This document shows, piece by piece, positions 8,584 to 15,443 of a stretch of 64,000 bases of DNA. Made by a program: the position numbers and the translations under genes. Each line of letters starts with the position of its first letter. Position 1 is the first letter of the stretch. The DNA is taken from contig NZ_ML703254.1 of the NCBI RefSeq assembly GCF_008520305.1, forward strand, positions 102,482 through 166,481, read 5' to 3'. The notes under the pieces are model-generated. The model had not been told where the DNA came from. It searched no databases and worked only from the letters and a program-made list of their open reading frames with translations. The stretch comes from Mesorhizobium sp. SARCC-RB16n. Its GTDB lineage: Bacteria; Pseudomonadota; Alphaproteobacteria; Rhizobiales; Rhizobiaceae.

Positions 8584-9531
8584 TTATAACCGGTTCAACC
8601 GGCTCGGAAGGGTAAGCTTTCCATGCGCGTTGGACGCGGCGATGGCAGCCTGTCCAAACGCGACGGCTATCTGGTTCAGCGCTTTTACAACGTCACCCAT
8701 GGCGTACATGCCGTGGACGGAAGTCTGCTGGTGCTCACCGACTGTGACGTAGCCCTCCTCGCAACATCTCGCACCGACGGCCAGGGCGAGTTGGGAGCGC
8801 ACCTTGCACCCCAATGCCGCGTAGACTGCATCGAAGCGGCATTTCGCTCCATCTTTCAAAATCGCCAGACAACCGTCCGCAGCCGGGCTCAGCCTGGCGA
8901 GAGTGTCACGAATGACTATCCCTCTTTCGCCAGCCGCACGGCGCGTGCTGGTTGAGAAGTCCGATGCCAGGGTTCCCAGTATCGTTACGCGTGATGTGAA
9001 TCGAGTGAGGAAAACGGCCTCTTGGAAGGCTCTGTCACCTTGCCCGACGACCGCTATATTCCGGTCGATCACTTCATATCCGTCGCAGACCGGGCAAAGC
9101 CGGACAACACCTGCAGCAAGTGCCTCCCGCAGGCGAGGCAAGACGGGCGCCGTGTCGACAATTCCGGTGGCCAGGAAGACCTTGCGTGCGCGGATTGCCC
9201 CGATCGAGGTCTCAGCATCAAAGCCTCGGTCGCTGAGGGTCAGAGAAAAGACTTCACCCCGCATCAGGGTCGCTCCGTACAAGCTCGCGTGGCGTCGAAG
9301 CCGATCCAAAAGATCGGGACCACTTATCCCTTCGGGAAAGCCCGGACAGTTATGGCTGGTTGCGATCAGGGCGGCACGGGGATCGCCGGCATCGATCACC
9401 AGCACGCGATGGCGAAAACGGGCAAGATACTGAGCCGCGGTCAGCCCTGCCGGCCCGCCTCCGACGATCAGGACATCTTCGGCCTCCGCTGCCGGTCGAC
9501 TGTGGTGGCTTTCACCTCTGGCTGGACGCAT
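8584..9531 (-). CDS. Thioredoxin-reductase-like FAD/NAD(P) oxidoreductase
   Basis: A 315-residue flavoprotein with an N-terminal FAD site (VLIVGGGPAGLTAA), a redox CxxC (RLCPVCDGYEV, residues about 142-152), a second nucleotide-binding Rossmann segment (IAVVGQGDRAF) and the C-terminal FAD motif (GMYAMGDVV). This is the TrxB-like layout, so disulfide reduction with NADPH is likely, though the partner could be other than thioredoxin. The EcfG promoter predicts initiation at or within 2-3 nt of ATG 9531, so the mRNA may be leaderless. Confidence 0.85.
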   Translation of the reverse strand: MRPARGESHHSRPAAEAEDVLIVGGGPAGLTAAQYLARFRHRVLVIDAGDPRAALIATSHNCPGFPEGISGPDLLDRLRRHASLYGATLMRGEVFSLTLSDRGFDAETSIGAIRARKVFLATGIVDTAPVLPRLREALAAGVVRLCPVCDGYEVIDRNIAVVGQGDRAFQEAVFLTRFTSRVTILGTLASDFSTSTRRAAGERGIVIRDTLARLSPAADGCLAILKDGAKCRFDAVYAALGCKVRSQLALAVGARCCEEGYVTVGEHQQTSVHGMYAMGDVVKALNQIAVAFGQAAIAASNAHGKLTLPSRLNRL

Positions 9532-9539
9532 CAGGTGCG

Positions 9540-9564
9540 AACTGTTTGGTTCGTCCGATGTTCC
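9540..9564 (-). promoter_or_regulatory. EcfG-type promoter of TrxB-like gene
   Basis: The minus strand reads GGAAC (9564-9560), 17 nt, GTT (9542-9540). It ends only 8 nt before ATG 9531. Confidence 0.75.
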
Positions 9565-9816
9565 AGTGCGGCCCGCGGACAGACCAAATTTGTACGGTTG
9601 CCTTCAGCCACCACCAAAAGACCTTCGACCCCGTTGTCTGTCACAGCTGTCTTTGCCCGGCGTCGAAACCTTCTTCGCTGTTGACGGTTAATTCTCATAG
9701 GCAAGATCAGTCCCCGACGACGGAGGGACGGGCCGCAGGCAATGCCGTGCAACACGGGCATTGCTGAGTTCGCCAACGGAGAGCGCCATCATGAACAGGT
9801 CGGATCAAAGCCGCAG

Positions 9817-10600
9817 ATGATCCGGATCGCGACCTTCAATGTGAACGGTGTCAACGGTCGATTGCCGGTTCTGCTCAAATGGCTGGGTGAAACGCATTAC
9901 GACATCGTTTGCCTTCAGGAATTGAAGACCTCGGACGAAAAGTTTCCAGCCGATGCCATCAGGAACGCCGGCTACGGAGCGATATGGCACGGGCAGAAGT
10001 CGTACAACGGCGTAGCCATTCTCGCTCGGGGCAGGCAGCCGCATGAACGCCGGCGCGGGTTGCCCGGTGACGCCGATGACACGCATAGCCGTTACATCGA
10101 GGCGGAGATCGACGGCATCGTCGTCGGTTGTCTGTATCTGCCCAACGGCAACCCGGCGCCTGGTCCCAAGTTCGACTACAAGCTCCGCTGGTTCGAGCGG
10201 CTGATCGATTACGGACGGCTCCTGATCAAGGAAACGCCCGCCAGCGTCCTCTGCGGCGACTATAACGTCGTGCCCGCGCCGATCGATGCCGCGATTCCGG
10301 CACGATGGCTGGGTGATGCCGTCTACTTCCCAGAGAGCCGGCGAGCTTACGCAGACATGCTTGCCGAGGGCTGGCTGGACGCCGTCAGGCTGATCCATCC
10401 CGAACGAGGCGTCTTACTGGCATTTTTCCTATCGTGGCGGTTACGACCGCAGCTCCGGCCTTCGGATGGATCATCTGCTCGTGAGCCCATCACTCATCAG
10501 CAGGCTGGGCGGGGCGGGCGTGGACGTACCGTTACGAGGATGGACCAAGCCAAGCGACCATGCGCCGGTCTGGATCGAACTTGACTGGCCCGCGAGCTGA
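9817..10600 (+). pseudogene. Exonuclease III (XthA-like) with a C-terminal frameshift
   Basis: An AP endonuclease/exonuclease III homologue with IATFNVNGVNGR at the start, the metal-binding glutamate in CLQELK, and GDYNVVP in the middle. After about residue 198 (HPERG) the reading frame breaks near 10411-10417. One extra base, or two missing, moves the conserved end (YWHF, then LRMDHLLVS and PSDHAPVWIEL) into the next frame, ending at TGA 10598-10600. The C-terminal part holds the catalytic Asp/His (SDHAP), so the unshifted product would be inactive. It could be a sequencing error, a true pseudogene or a recoded gene. Confidence 0.78.
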
Positions 10601-10732
10601 GGAATCTGGACTTCAGCCCGCCCGCATGACGCCAGCCTCGTCTACTTCTTTGAACCGTGCCGAAACCTCCGACGTGGCGATCAGGCACCCGTTTCGAAAG
10701 GCTCGCGATGCTGCGCATCTGACCGTCCCAAG

Positions 10733-10978
10733 TCAGGCGGCGTTGCTGGCTTCCGTTTTCCAATCGCGCTGCCAACGCGCGCGCACGGCAATCATCAACA
10801 TGGCGGATTCCATCATTCCGGTCTGGAAAAGCCTGATCAGCTCGCTGGCGATAGATTGGGCCGCCGCCGTTTCCGGCAGAATGGCAAACTCCTGGCAAAT
10901 CGCGTCGAAAACCGTGCGAAGTGTCGCTAGATCATTCGGGTAGAGGGCATCGGTGCGAATGGGGCGGTCCAGCATCAA
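10733..10978 (-). CDS. Small hypothetical protein
   Basis: An 81-residue, mostly helical protein (LYPNDLATLRTVFDAI, then ASELIRLFQTGM). It resembles in layout the small rhizobial protein at 6275-6463: a short N-terminal segment, a helix, and a helix ending in a TG motif. There is no clear EcfG promoter. The function is unknown, and two adjacent ATG codons (10978, 10975) could serve as start. Confidence 0.55.
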   Translation of the reverse strand: MMLDRPIRTDALYPNDLATLRTVFDAICQEFAILPETAAAQSIASELIRLFQTGMMESAMLMIAVRARWQRDWKTEASNAA

Positions 10979-11171
10979 GCGTCTCCAAACAAGCGAGAGT
11001 GACGGTCTCCCGAGCAGCGGAACTCGTGCCCGCTGACCTCGCGCTTATGCGGCACCGCGCAACAGGTGTCGCTAACCTATGATGTACCGAGGGCAAATTT
11101 GTTGCACAAAAAGTCCAGTTTCGCATAGCCAACGTCGGCCGGCGCTGCGCGCCCCAAGGGCTGAAACTTCC

Positions 11172-11267
11172 TTAGTCAGCACGGGGAGCGCCGAAACGGG
11201 CAAGTGTCGCGCCTGCGAACGCGTTTGGTGGACGCAACAACACGATTGCAAATAGAATGATGCGCAT
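11172..11267 (-). CDS. Possible 31-residue hydrophobic peptide
   Basis: A short frame beginning with a signal-peptide-like run (MRIILFAIVLL, then NAFAGA) just downstream of the ArsR-type gene. It could be a small secreted peptide or the truncated 5' end of a lost gene. Nothing but the hydrophobic start supports it. Confidence 0.2.
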   Translation of the reverse strand: MRIILFAIVLLRPPNAFAGATLARFGAPRAD

Positions 11268-11313
11268 GCAACGCCTCGTCGTGTGCCGCCCGGAGCCTGC
11301 TGGGAGTGTTCGA

Positions 11314-11772
11314 TCATCCGGGGCGCCAGGAAGACGACCCGCTTCCCGATCTGAGCCCAGACCGCGATTTGCGGATCGGAAGTTTGTCGTTCTCAGCAAG
11401 GTCGCTGAGCAAGCGAACGACCGTTTTCGAGTGTTCCAACGTACAGGCATAATACCGCCATTTGGCTTCCGTGCGGTATTGGACGATCCCCAGTTTGGCC
11501 ATACCGCTCAAATGCCGGGATAGGGCAGTCCGATTCCCGCCCACCAGAGAGACCAGGTCCGACACCGTTCTCTCACCTTCCATTAGTTGAATTACAATTA
11601 GCAACCGCTTGCTGAAGCCCATGGCTGCAAATAGCTTCGAAGCATCGGATAGCTGCCTTCGCGAAGGCCGGCCCTTAGATCGCGGGCGGCCGCGAAGGGC
11701 AGGACCTGCTTTGATTTCAGCGAGTCGCTGTCTCAGGTAAGTACTCAAGCCCGCCTCTCGGTATTCAGCCAA
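11314..11772 (-). CDS. ArsR-family winged-helix regulator
   Basis: A protein of up to 152 residues with an ArsR-type DNA-binding domain at about residues 45-125 (TVSDLVSLVGGNRTALSRHL, then LGIVQYRTEAKWRYYAC). No cysteine metal site of the classical ArsR type (ELCVCDL) is present, so the inducer is unknown. The N-terminus is basic and the TTG start at 11772 lies in the U tract of an upstream terminator; a TTG near 11751 is an alternative. No recognisable target operon is adjacent. Confidence 0.7.
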   Translation of the reverse strand: MAEYREAGLSTYLRQRLAEIKAGPALRGRPRSKGRPSRRQLSDASKLFAAMGFSKRLLIVIQLMEGERTVSDLVSLVGGNRTALSRHLSGMAKLGIVQYRTEAKWRYYACTLEHSKTVVRLLSDLAENDKLPIRKSRSGLRSGSGSSSWRPG

Positions 11773-11803
11773 ACGAAAAGCCCGCCGCTAAGGGTGGCGG
11801 GCT
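11771..11803 (-). terminator. Rho-independent terminator of candidate sRNA B
   Basis: A perfect 8-bp stem, AGCCCGCC/GGCGGGCT (11779-11786 with 11796-11803), is followed on the minus strand by TTTCGTTT. Confidence 0.75.
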
Positions 11804-11865
11804 CTAAGTGAAAGCTGCTCGAACAACTCTCGGGCGCCTCCTAACAGGTAGCGTCGAGAGGCGCT
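11774..11865 (-). ncRNA. Candidate stress small RNA B
   Basis: The EcfG promoter at 11872-11896 should initiate near 11865, and a good intrinsic terminator ends the unit about 90 nt later with no open frame between. The 5' half can pair GCGCCTC with GAGGCGC, with an alternative CTCTCG/CGAGAG pairing, and carries a Shine-Dalgarno-like AGGAGG within the stem. This is a promoter-hairpin-terminator unit like candidates A and C, but without a C-rich loop. The 3' part may instead act as the leader of the ArsR-type gene. Confidence 0.5.
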
Positions 11866-11871
11866 CACCTG

Positions 11872-11896
11872 AACTTGGATGGCCTCAATACGTTCC
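11872..11896 (-). promoter_or_regulatory. EcfG-type promoter of candidate sRNA B
   Basis: The minus strand reads GGAAC (11896-11892), 17 nt, GTT (11874-11872). The bases from 11897 to 12105 hold nothing else I recognise. Confidence 0.75.
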
Positions 11897-12105
11897 ACCG
11901 GTGATGCAAAAAACGCCGGACGGCGACGCTGGCACCTTCCGACCGAGCCTTTGACGATCAGCAAGCCGATTCACTGCCCAGAAGCCACACGGTGGCTTGC
12001 TGGGTAGGACTTATCCGAGCATTCCAATTAGCGATCTGGTCGATGCTTTGTAGGCCTCGTCCGCCACGCTTGTCGGAGTGTGGCGGCTAGGGGCGGGACT
12101 CGCTT

Positions 12106-12708
12106 TCAAGGCCGGTTGATTGAGCGGCCGCCGTCGCGATCCACGTCCCCCGGCACGTATTCGCCTGCATTGGCATCGAAGCCGGTCCAGCCGTCGGCCT
12201 CGTACATCCTGCGGCGTTCAGTCAGGTCGACCGATCGGGACTGGCCCAAAATCTCCTCGGCATTCGGGACGAGTTCGTCCTCCACCTTGGCCGTCACCAA
12301 GGTGCCGCCGCGGCGTACACCTTCCGCATAGACGTGTGCATCGCGCTCGGGCACGCCCGACTCCGTCAGAGCGCCGATGATACCGCCGGCCGCTCCACCG
12401 GCCACGGCACCAGCAACCGCCCCTGCGGCGGTGGCGGCGAGCCAACCGGCCGCGACCACCGGGCCGACACCGGGGATGGCCATCACGCCCAGTCCCGTGA
12501 GCAAGCCTCCGGCGCCGCCGATCACGGCTCCGATTCCCGCACCGCTGCCCGCGTCTTCGGCGGCCTCGGAATGGTTTGCGTCATACCAGTCATCCGAGTT
12601 GTTGGCGACGATGCTGATATTGGCACGTGGGACGCCCGTCGCCTCGAGCTCGCCGACCGCATCGGCCGCGTCGTCATAATTGTCGAACAGTCCGGTTACC
12701 GTCTTCAT
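12106..12708 (-). CDS. General-stress glycine-zipper protein (GSP17M-like)
   Basis: A 200-residue protein. The N-terminus (VTGLFDNYDDAADAVGELEATGVP) is the ferredoxin-like segment of heat-induced YflT/GSP17M-type proteins. The middle (about residues 55-120) is a glycine-rich hydrophobic zipper (GAGIGAVIGGAGG, then GAVAGAVAGGAAGG), suggesting membrane insertion or oligomerisation. The C-terminus is acidic. It starts 21 nt after the DUF4142 stop and is probably in that EcfG-driven operon. Confidence 0.8.
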   Translation of the reverse strand: MKTVTGLFDNYDDAADAVGELEATGVPRANISIVANNSDDWYDANHSEAAEDAGSGAGIGAVIGGAGGLLTGLGVMAIPGVGPVVAAGWLAATAAGAVAGAVAGGAAGGIIGALTESGVPERDAHVYAEGVRRGGTLVTAKVEDELVPNAEEILGQSRSVDLTERRRMYEADGWTGFDANAGEYVPGDVDRDGGRSINRP

Positions 12709-12729
12709 GTGATTTCTCCTGATCCATGC

Positions 12730-13473
12730 TCACTTGCTCGAGGCAACGACGTTGCCCTGGTAGTCGACCCCGACGTTGAGGTTTTCGCCTCCCTTGGCCG
12801 CCTGGCCACGCCAAATGCCCTGATCGTCCTTGGTAAGCTTCGACACGTTTGAATACCCCGCACCCTCGATCCGGCTCTTGGCCTGGGCTTCGGTGAAGCT
12901 GTTTGCGCCTGGCACGAGAGCGGCGGCATTGGGAGTATTGTCGGTCTTCACCGCCGGCGTTGTCGCCCCGGTGACGCCATCTTGCCCGGCGGCGATCTTT
13001 TCGATCGTCTGCTGGTGCATCTTCAAAGTACCGACCGTTTGCTGGGCGAAAGTCTTGAGCGCCGCGTTGTCACCTCCGCTGGCATAATCCTCAAACAGCT
13101 TGACGGCGTCGTCATGCGCCTTGCGCTGCATGTCGACATAGGCTGGATCGATCGGCGCCTGCGCGTTCTTGAGTTTGTCCAGGTCCGCTTGGTGCTGGGC
13201 GTCGAGCGCTGTCGGTACTTTCAATTTCTGTTGGCCGGCGACCGTTTCCAGCTTGGCGTTGGCCGCGCCGTGGTCACGGATCATCATCTGGGCAAAATCC
13301 TTGATGCGCTGGTCCTGGACCTTGTCAAGCGCAACCTGGCTAGACTCGACTTCGAACTTGCCGCCGACAGCGGCCTTGTCGACAAAGTCCTGGGCGCTGT
13401 CGGCAGCAAAGGCTGGCATTGCGAGAACAATCGAAGCAGCAGCGAGGGATGCAAGAAGATGTCGTGTTTTCAT
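12730..13473 (-). CDS. Secreted DUF4142 protein
   Basis: A 247-residue envelope protein. A Sec signal peptide (MKTRHLLASLAAASIVLAMP, cut near AFA-AD) precedes a helical DUF4142 domain (about 25-165, with QDFVDKAAVGGKFEVESSQ and MIRDHGAANAKL). The C-terminal 65 residues, with NVGVDYQGNVV, look PepSY/BON-like. The family is linked to stress in rhizobia, but the molecular role is unknown. I use ATG 13473 rather than the frame start at 14061 because of the signal peptide and the promoter position. Confidence 0.82.
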   Translation of the reverse strand: MKTRHLLASLAAASIVLAMPAFAADSAQDFVDKAAVGGKFEVESSQVALDKVQDQRIKDFAQMMIRDHGAANAKLETVAGQQKLKVPTALDAQHQADLDKLKNAQAPIDPAYVDMQRKAHDDAVKLFEDYASGGDNAALKTFAQQTVGTLKMHQQTIEKIAAGQDGVTGATTPAVKTDNTPNAAALVPGANSFTEAQAKSRIEGAGYSNVSKLTKDDQGIWRGQAAKGGENLNVGVDYQGNVVASSK

Positions 13474-13512
13474 GGGCTTTGTCCTTGTCAGTGAGCGAAT
13501 CCGCGCTCCCCT

Positions 13513-13537
13513 AACAAGCCAGGATGCGCTTTGTTCC
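13513..13537 (-). promoter_or_regulatory. EcfG-type promoter of DUF4142 operon
   Basis: The minus strand reads GGAAC (13537-13533), 17 nt, GTT (13515-13513), about 40 nt before ATG 13473. Confidence 0.82.
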
Positions 13538-13617
13538 GCTCGTGACGACGGGCCAGGCAGTGGCAAAAACCGTCGTGATGGCGCCTGGTTCCAGGCGCTG
13601 CTATTCGCCAGCCCTCT

Positions 13618-13642
13618 GGAACAAATCGACGATCGCCGAGTT
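13618..13642 (+). promoter_or_regulatory. EcfG-type promoter of DUF982 gene
   Basis: GGAAC (13618-13622), 17 nt, GTT (13640-13642). It lies back to back with the DUF4142 promoter about 80 bp away. Confidence 0.8.
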
Positions 13643-13710
13643 GGAGGATCTGCGCGCTTCGTCCTCGTTGGGCAGGCTTTGTAGAGCAACAGGGCAGGTT
13701 GTAGGGGTAC

Positions 13711-14004
13711 GTGCGTAAAGGCCAATTCAGAAAGCCGATCGTCATTCAGCTTGGCCGCATAGATCGCGATAGGGTTGTGGTCTCTGTGTCCGATGCCGCC
13801 GAAGTGCTGCTGCGGGACTGGCCAGAGCCGGCGTCCGAAATGCGTCTCGCAGCGATCAGGGCGTGTCTTGCGGTGATACGCGGAGAAAAGCCTCCAAGGA
13901 CCGCACGGCAGGCGTTCATCGTTGCGGCCAAAGACGCCAGGATCCTGCTTGGCGAACAAATCGGACCTTTGACGCGGTGCGTTACGCAGCCGCGGATTCG
14001 ATAG
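13711..14004 (+). CDS. DUF982 family protein
   Basis: A 97-residue soluble protein with the DUF982 pattern (SVSDAAEVLLRDWP, then RLAAIRACLAVIRGE and ARQAFIVAAKDA). The family is a rhizobial speciality of unknown function. The start is GTG 13711, preceded by GTAGGGG. The next gene begins 22 nt downstream, so the pair is likely an EcfG-driven operon. Confidence 0.78.
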   Translation: MRKGQFRKPIVIQLGRIDRDRVVVSVSDAAEVLLRDWPEPASEMRLAAIRACLAVIRGEKPPRTARQAFIVAAKDARILLGEQIGPLTRCVTQPRIR

Positions 14005-14026
14005 GGTCCCGTTTGAAGGAGAGGTC

Positions 14027-14356
14027 ATGGCCAAGATGTCAAAACCCACGCCTGCCGCCACCAGAGGCGAGGTTCAGTCAGGAGCGACGCAGGACAAAAC
14101 CCCGGGATTCGATCCCGCCATTGCTCCGCTGGAGACCGATGCCGAGGCGGCCGATACGCAAAATCCGATTGCCGGGGCAGAGCCACCACGTACCGGCCGG
14201 CCAAAATTCGAGAACGACACCAGCTTCGCCAATGCCATGCGGCCGGTCGAAAGCGAACCGGAACTGCGGCCCGGCAGCAACTGGCCGCTGTTGGTCATTG
14301 CAGCTGTCGTTTTGGTAGCGGCCGCGGTCTTTCTGGCCGCGAGCCTGATGCGCTGA
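14027..14356 (+). CDS. Tail-anchored small membrane protein
   Basis: A 109-residue protein. The first 80 residues are polar, Pro/Ala/Glu-rich and probably disordered. A single hydrophobic segment (WPLLVIAAVVLVAAAVFLAA) ends three residues before the C-terminus, suggesting a tail anchor with the bulk in the cytoplasm. AGGAGAGG precedes ATG 14027. The function is unknown. Confidence 0.68.
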   Translation: MAKMSKPTPAATRGEVQSGATQDKTPGFDPAIAPLETDAEAADTQNPIAGAEPPRTGRPKFENDTSFANAMRPVESEPELRPGSNWPLLVIAAVVLVAAAVFLAASLMR

Positions 14357-14380
14357 GACACTGCGAGGCGCGTTGGGCCG

Positions 14381-14548
14381 TCAGTCCGTCCTGATCACCG
14401 CACCGACGTGATGGATTGCTGGCACCGAGGATTCCGTAATGATCTCATAGCCTGGATAGCGGTCCTGCCAGTCGCGATCATCGCGGCTTGGTTGTGGGTC
14501 GGCAGCCGTAGACCGGGCAACGAACGCGGGACTCAGCCCGCGCCCCAC
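14381..14548 (-). CDS. Possible 55-residue protein
   Basis: An open frame from GTG 14548 to TGA 14381. The C-terminal half (RDWQDRYPGYEIITESSVPA) has protein-like composition. It lies 22 nt after the gene at 14571-14798 and could share its EcfG promoter. There is no clear ribosome-binding site, and a GC-rich inverted repeat (GCGGG/CCCGC) near the start could be a terminator instead. Confidence 0.3.
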   Translation of the reverse strand: MGRGLSPAFVARSTAADPQPSRDDRDWQDRYPGYEIITESSVPAIHHVGAVIRTD

Positions 14549-14570
14549 GCGATAGACCAGAACGGCTAGT

Positions 14571-14798
14571 TTAATCCTGCTCGGCTGGGCCTGCAGGGTT
14601 GTCGTTCCTGTATTCGCGGATCAGCCCGAGCACCTGACTTCTCACTGTCTCGCGCGCTTCGGGCTGAATGAAAGGCATCAGCCGGTCTACGGTTTCTACC
14701 ACCGCCGGCGGCAGATCCGCAACCGCGTCGGTGAGCTCGCTACCATGTTCATACATGTTGTCCGTCAGCGTTTTGTCCAGATCGGAAAGGATGCCCAT
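14571..14798 (-). CDS. Small stress-promoted hypothetical protein
   Basis: A 75-residue acidic soluble protein (MGILSDLDKTLTDNMYEHG, later RLMPFIQPEARETVRSQVL). I use ATG 14798, because the upstream GTG at 14825 would leave almost no leader after the predicted transcription start near 14827. The function is unknown. Confidence 0.62.
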   Translation of the reverse strand: MGILSDLDKTLTDNMYEHGSELTDAVADLPPAVVETVDRLMPFIQPEARETVRSQVLGLIREYRNDNPAGPAEQD

Positions 14799-14833
14799 CA
14801 GCACACCCCAGGTCCGTGTTCTCACCCTCTAAT

Positions 14834-14858
14834 AACGGCCATCCGGCAGAGATGTTCC
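14834..14858 (-). promoter_or_regulatory. EcfG-type promoter of gene 14571-14798
   Basis: The minus strand reads GGAAC (14858-14854), 17 nt ending in C, GTT (14836-14834), so the full CGTT -10 form is present. Confidence 0.8.
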
Positions 14859-15013
14859 GACGCAAGCGTTACGGACGGCTGAGACATCGCTTCCGATGAG
14901 CCTTCTTACCTGATCGGCGTTCTCGTGCTGGTAGCCCTTTCGATCCGGTTGTCCGTCTCCGGTTCCTGCTGCTGCAGGGGCCCCGATTCCTGCTGCTGTT
15001 TTGGGGCCGTCAA

Positions 15014-15232
15014 TCACTGCTGCCCCGGCATCTCAGTATTTTCCTTAGGATTTTTCTGGACGCCTGCGGCCGGTGAAGTATCCGCCGGCGCATTGCCGCC
15101 CTGGTTCTGCTCAGGGGCTCGTTTCAGGGGCGAAGTGCGCCAGCCCATATCAACGTAGTGAAAGCCGATCAGGAAACCGACGATAATGACCGCGGCTATC
15201 ACCAGCGAGATTACTGCGTTGCGTCGCTCCAT
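15014..15232 (-). CDS. Small single-pass membrane protein
   Basis: A 72-residue protein with an N-terminal membrane helix (AVISLVIAAVIIVGFLIGF) after a short basic start (MERRN). A polar Pro/Gln/Asn-rich tail probably lies in the periplasm. AGGGAG is upstream of ATG 15232 and the EcfG promoter ends 24 nt before it. The function is unknown. Confidence 0.68.
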   Translation of the reverse strand: MERRNAVISLVIAAVIIVGFLIGFHYVDMGWRTSPLKRAPEQNQGGNAPADTSPAAGVQKNPKENTEMPGQQ

Positions 15233-15255
15233 CCTGCTGCTCCCTTCGCCTGCCG

Positions 15256-15280
15256 AACAGCCAATGACGAAAATGGTTCC
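15256..15280 (-). promoter_or_regulatory. EcfG-type promoter of gene 15014-15232
   Basis: The minus strand reads GGAAC (15280-15276), 17 nt, GTT (15258-15256). Confidence 0.8.
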
Positions 15281-15388
15281 ACACGCGGGTGCGAACCGAT
15301 GTCGAAGCACCGTAATCGCCCGTGCCAGCCTGGCAAGTCAGCATTGAGCGCGGTCGGATACGCAACCGACACTGGCTTCGCTGTCTCG

Positions 15389-15413
15389 GGAACAATCAAG
15401 GAGAGGCGAGGTT
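15389..15413 (+). promoter_or_regulatory. EcfG-type promoter of FdhF/YdeP-type oxidoreductase
   Basis: GGAAC (15389-15393), 17 nt, GTT (15411-15413), 30 nt before ATG 15444. Confidence 0.82.
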
Positions 15414-15443
15414 TGGTATTCGCATTCGCAAGGACGAGCTGGC

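Noticed and set aside
14829-15017. A 62-codon minus-strand frame between two small stress genes
   Set aside because: It overlaps the promoter of gene 14571-14798 and has low-complexity, non-protein-like composition.
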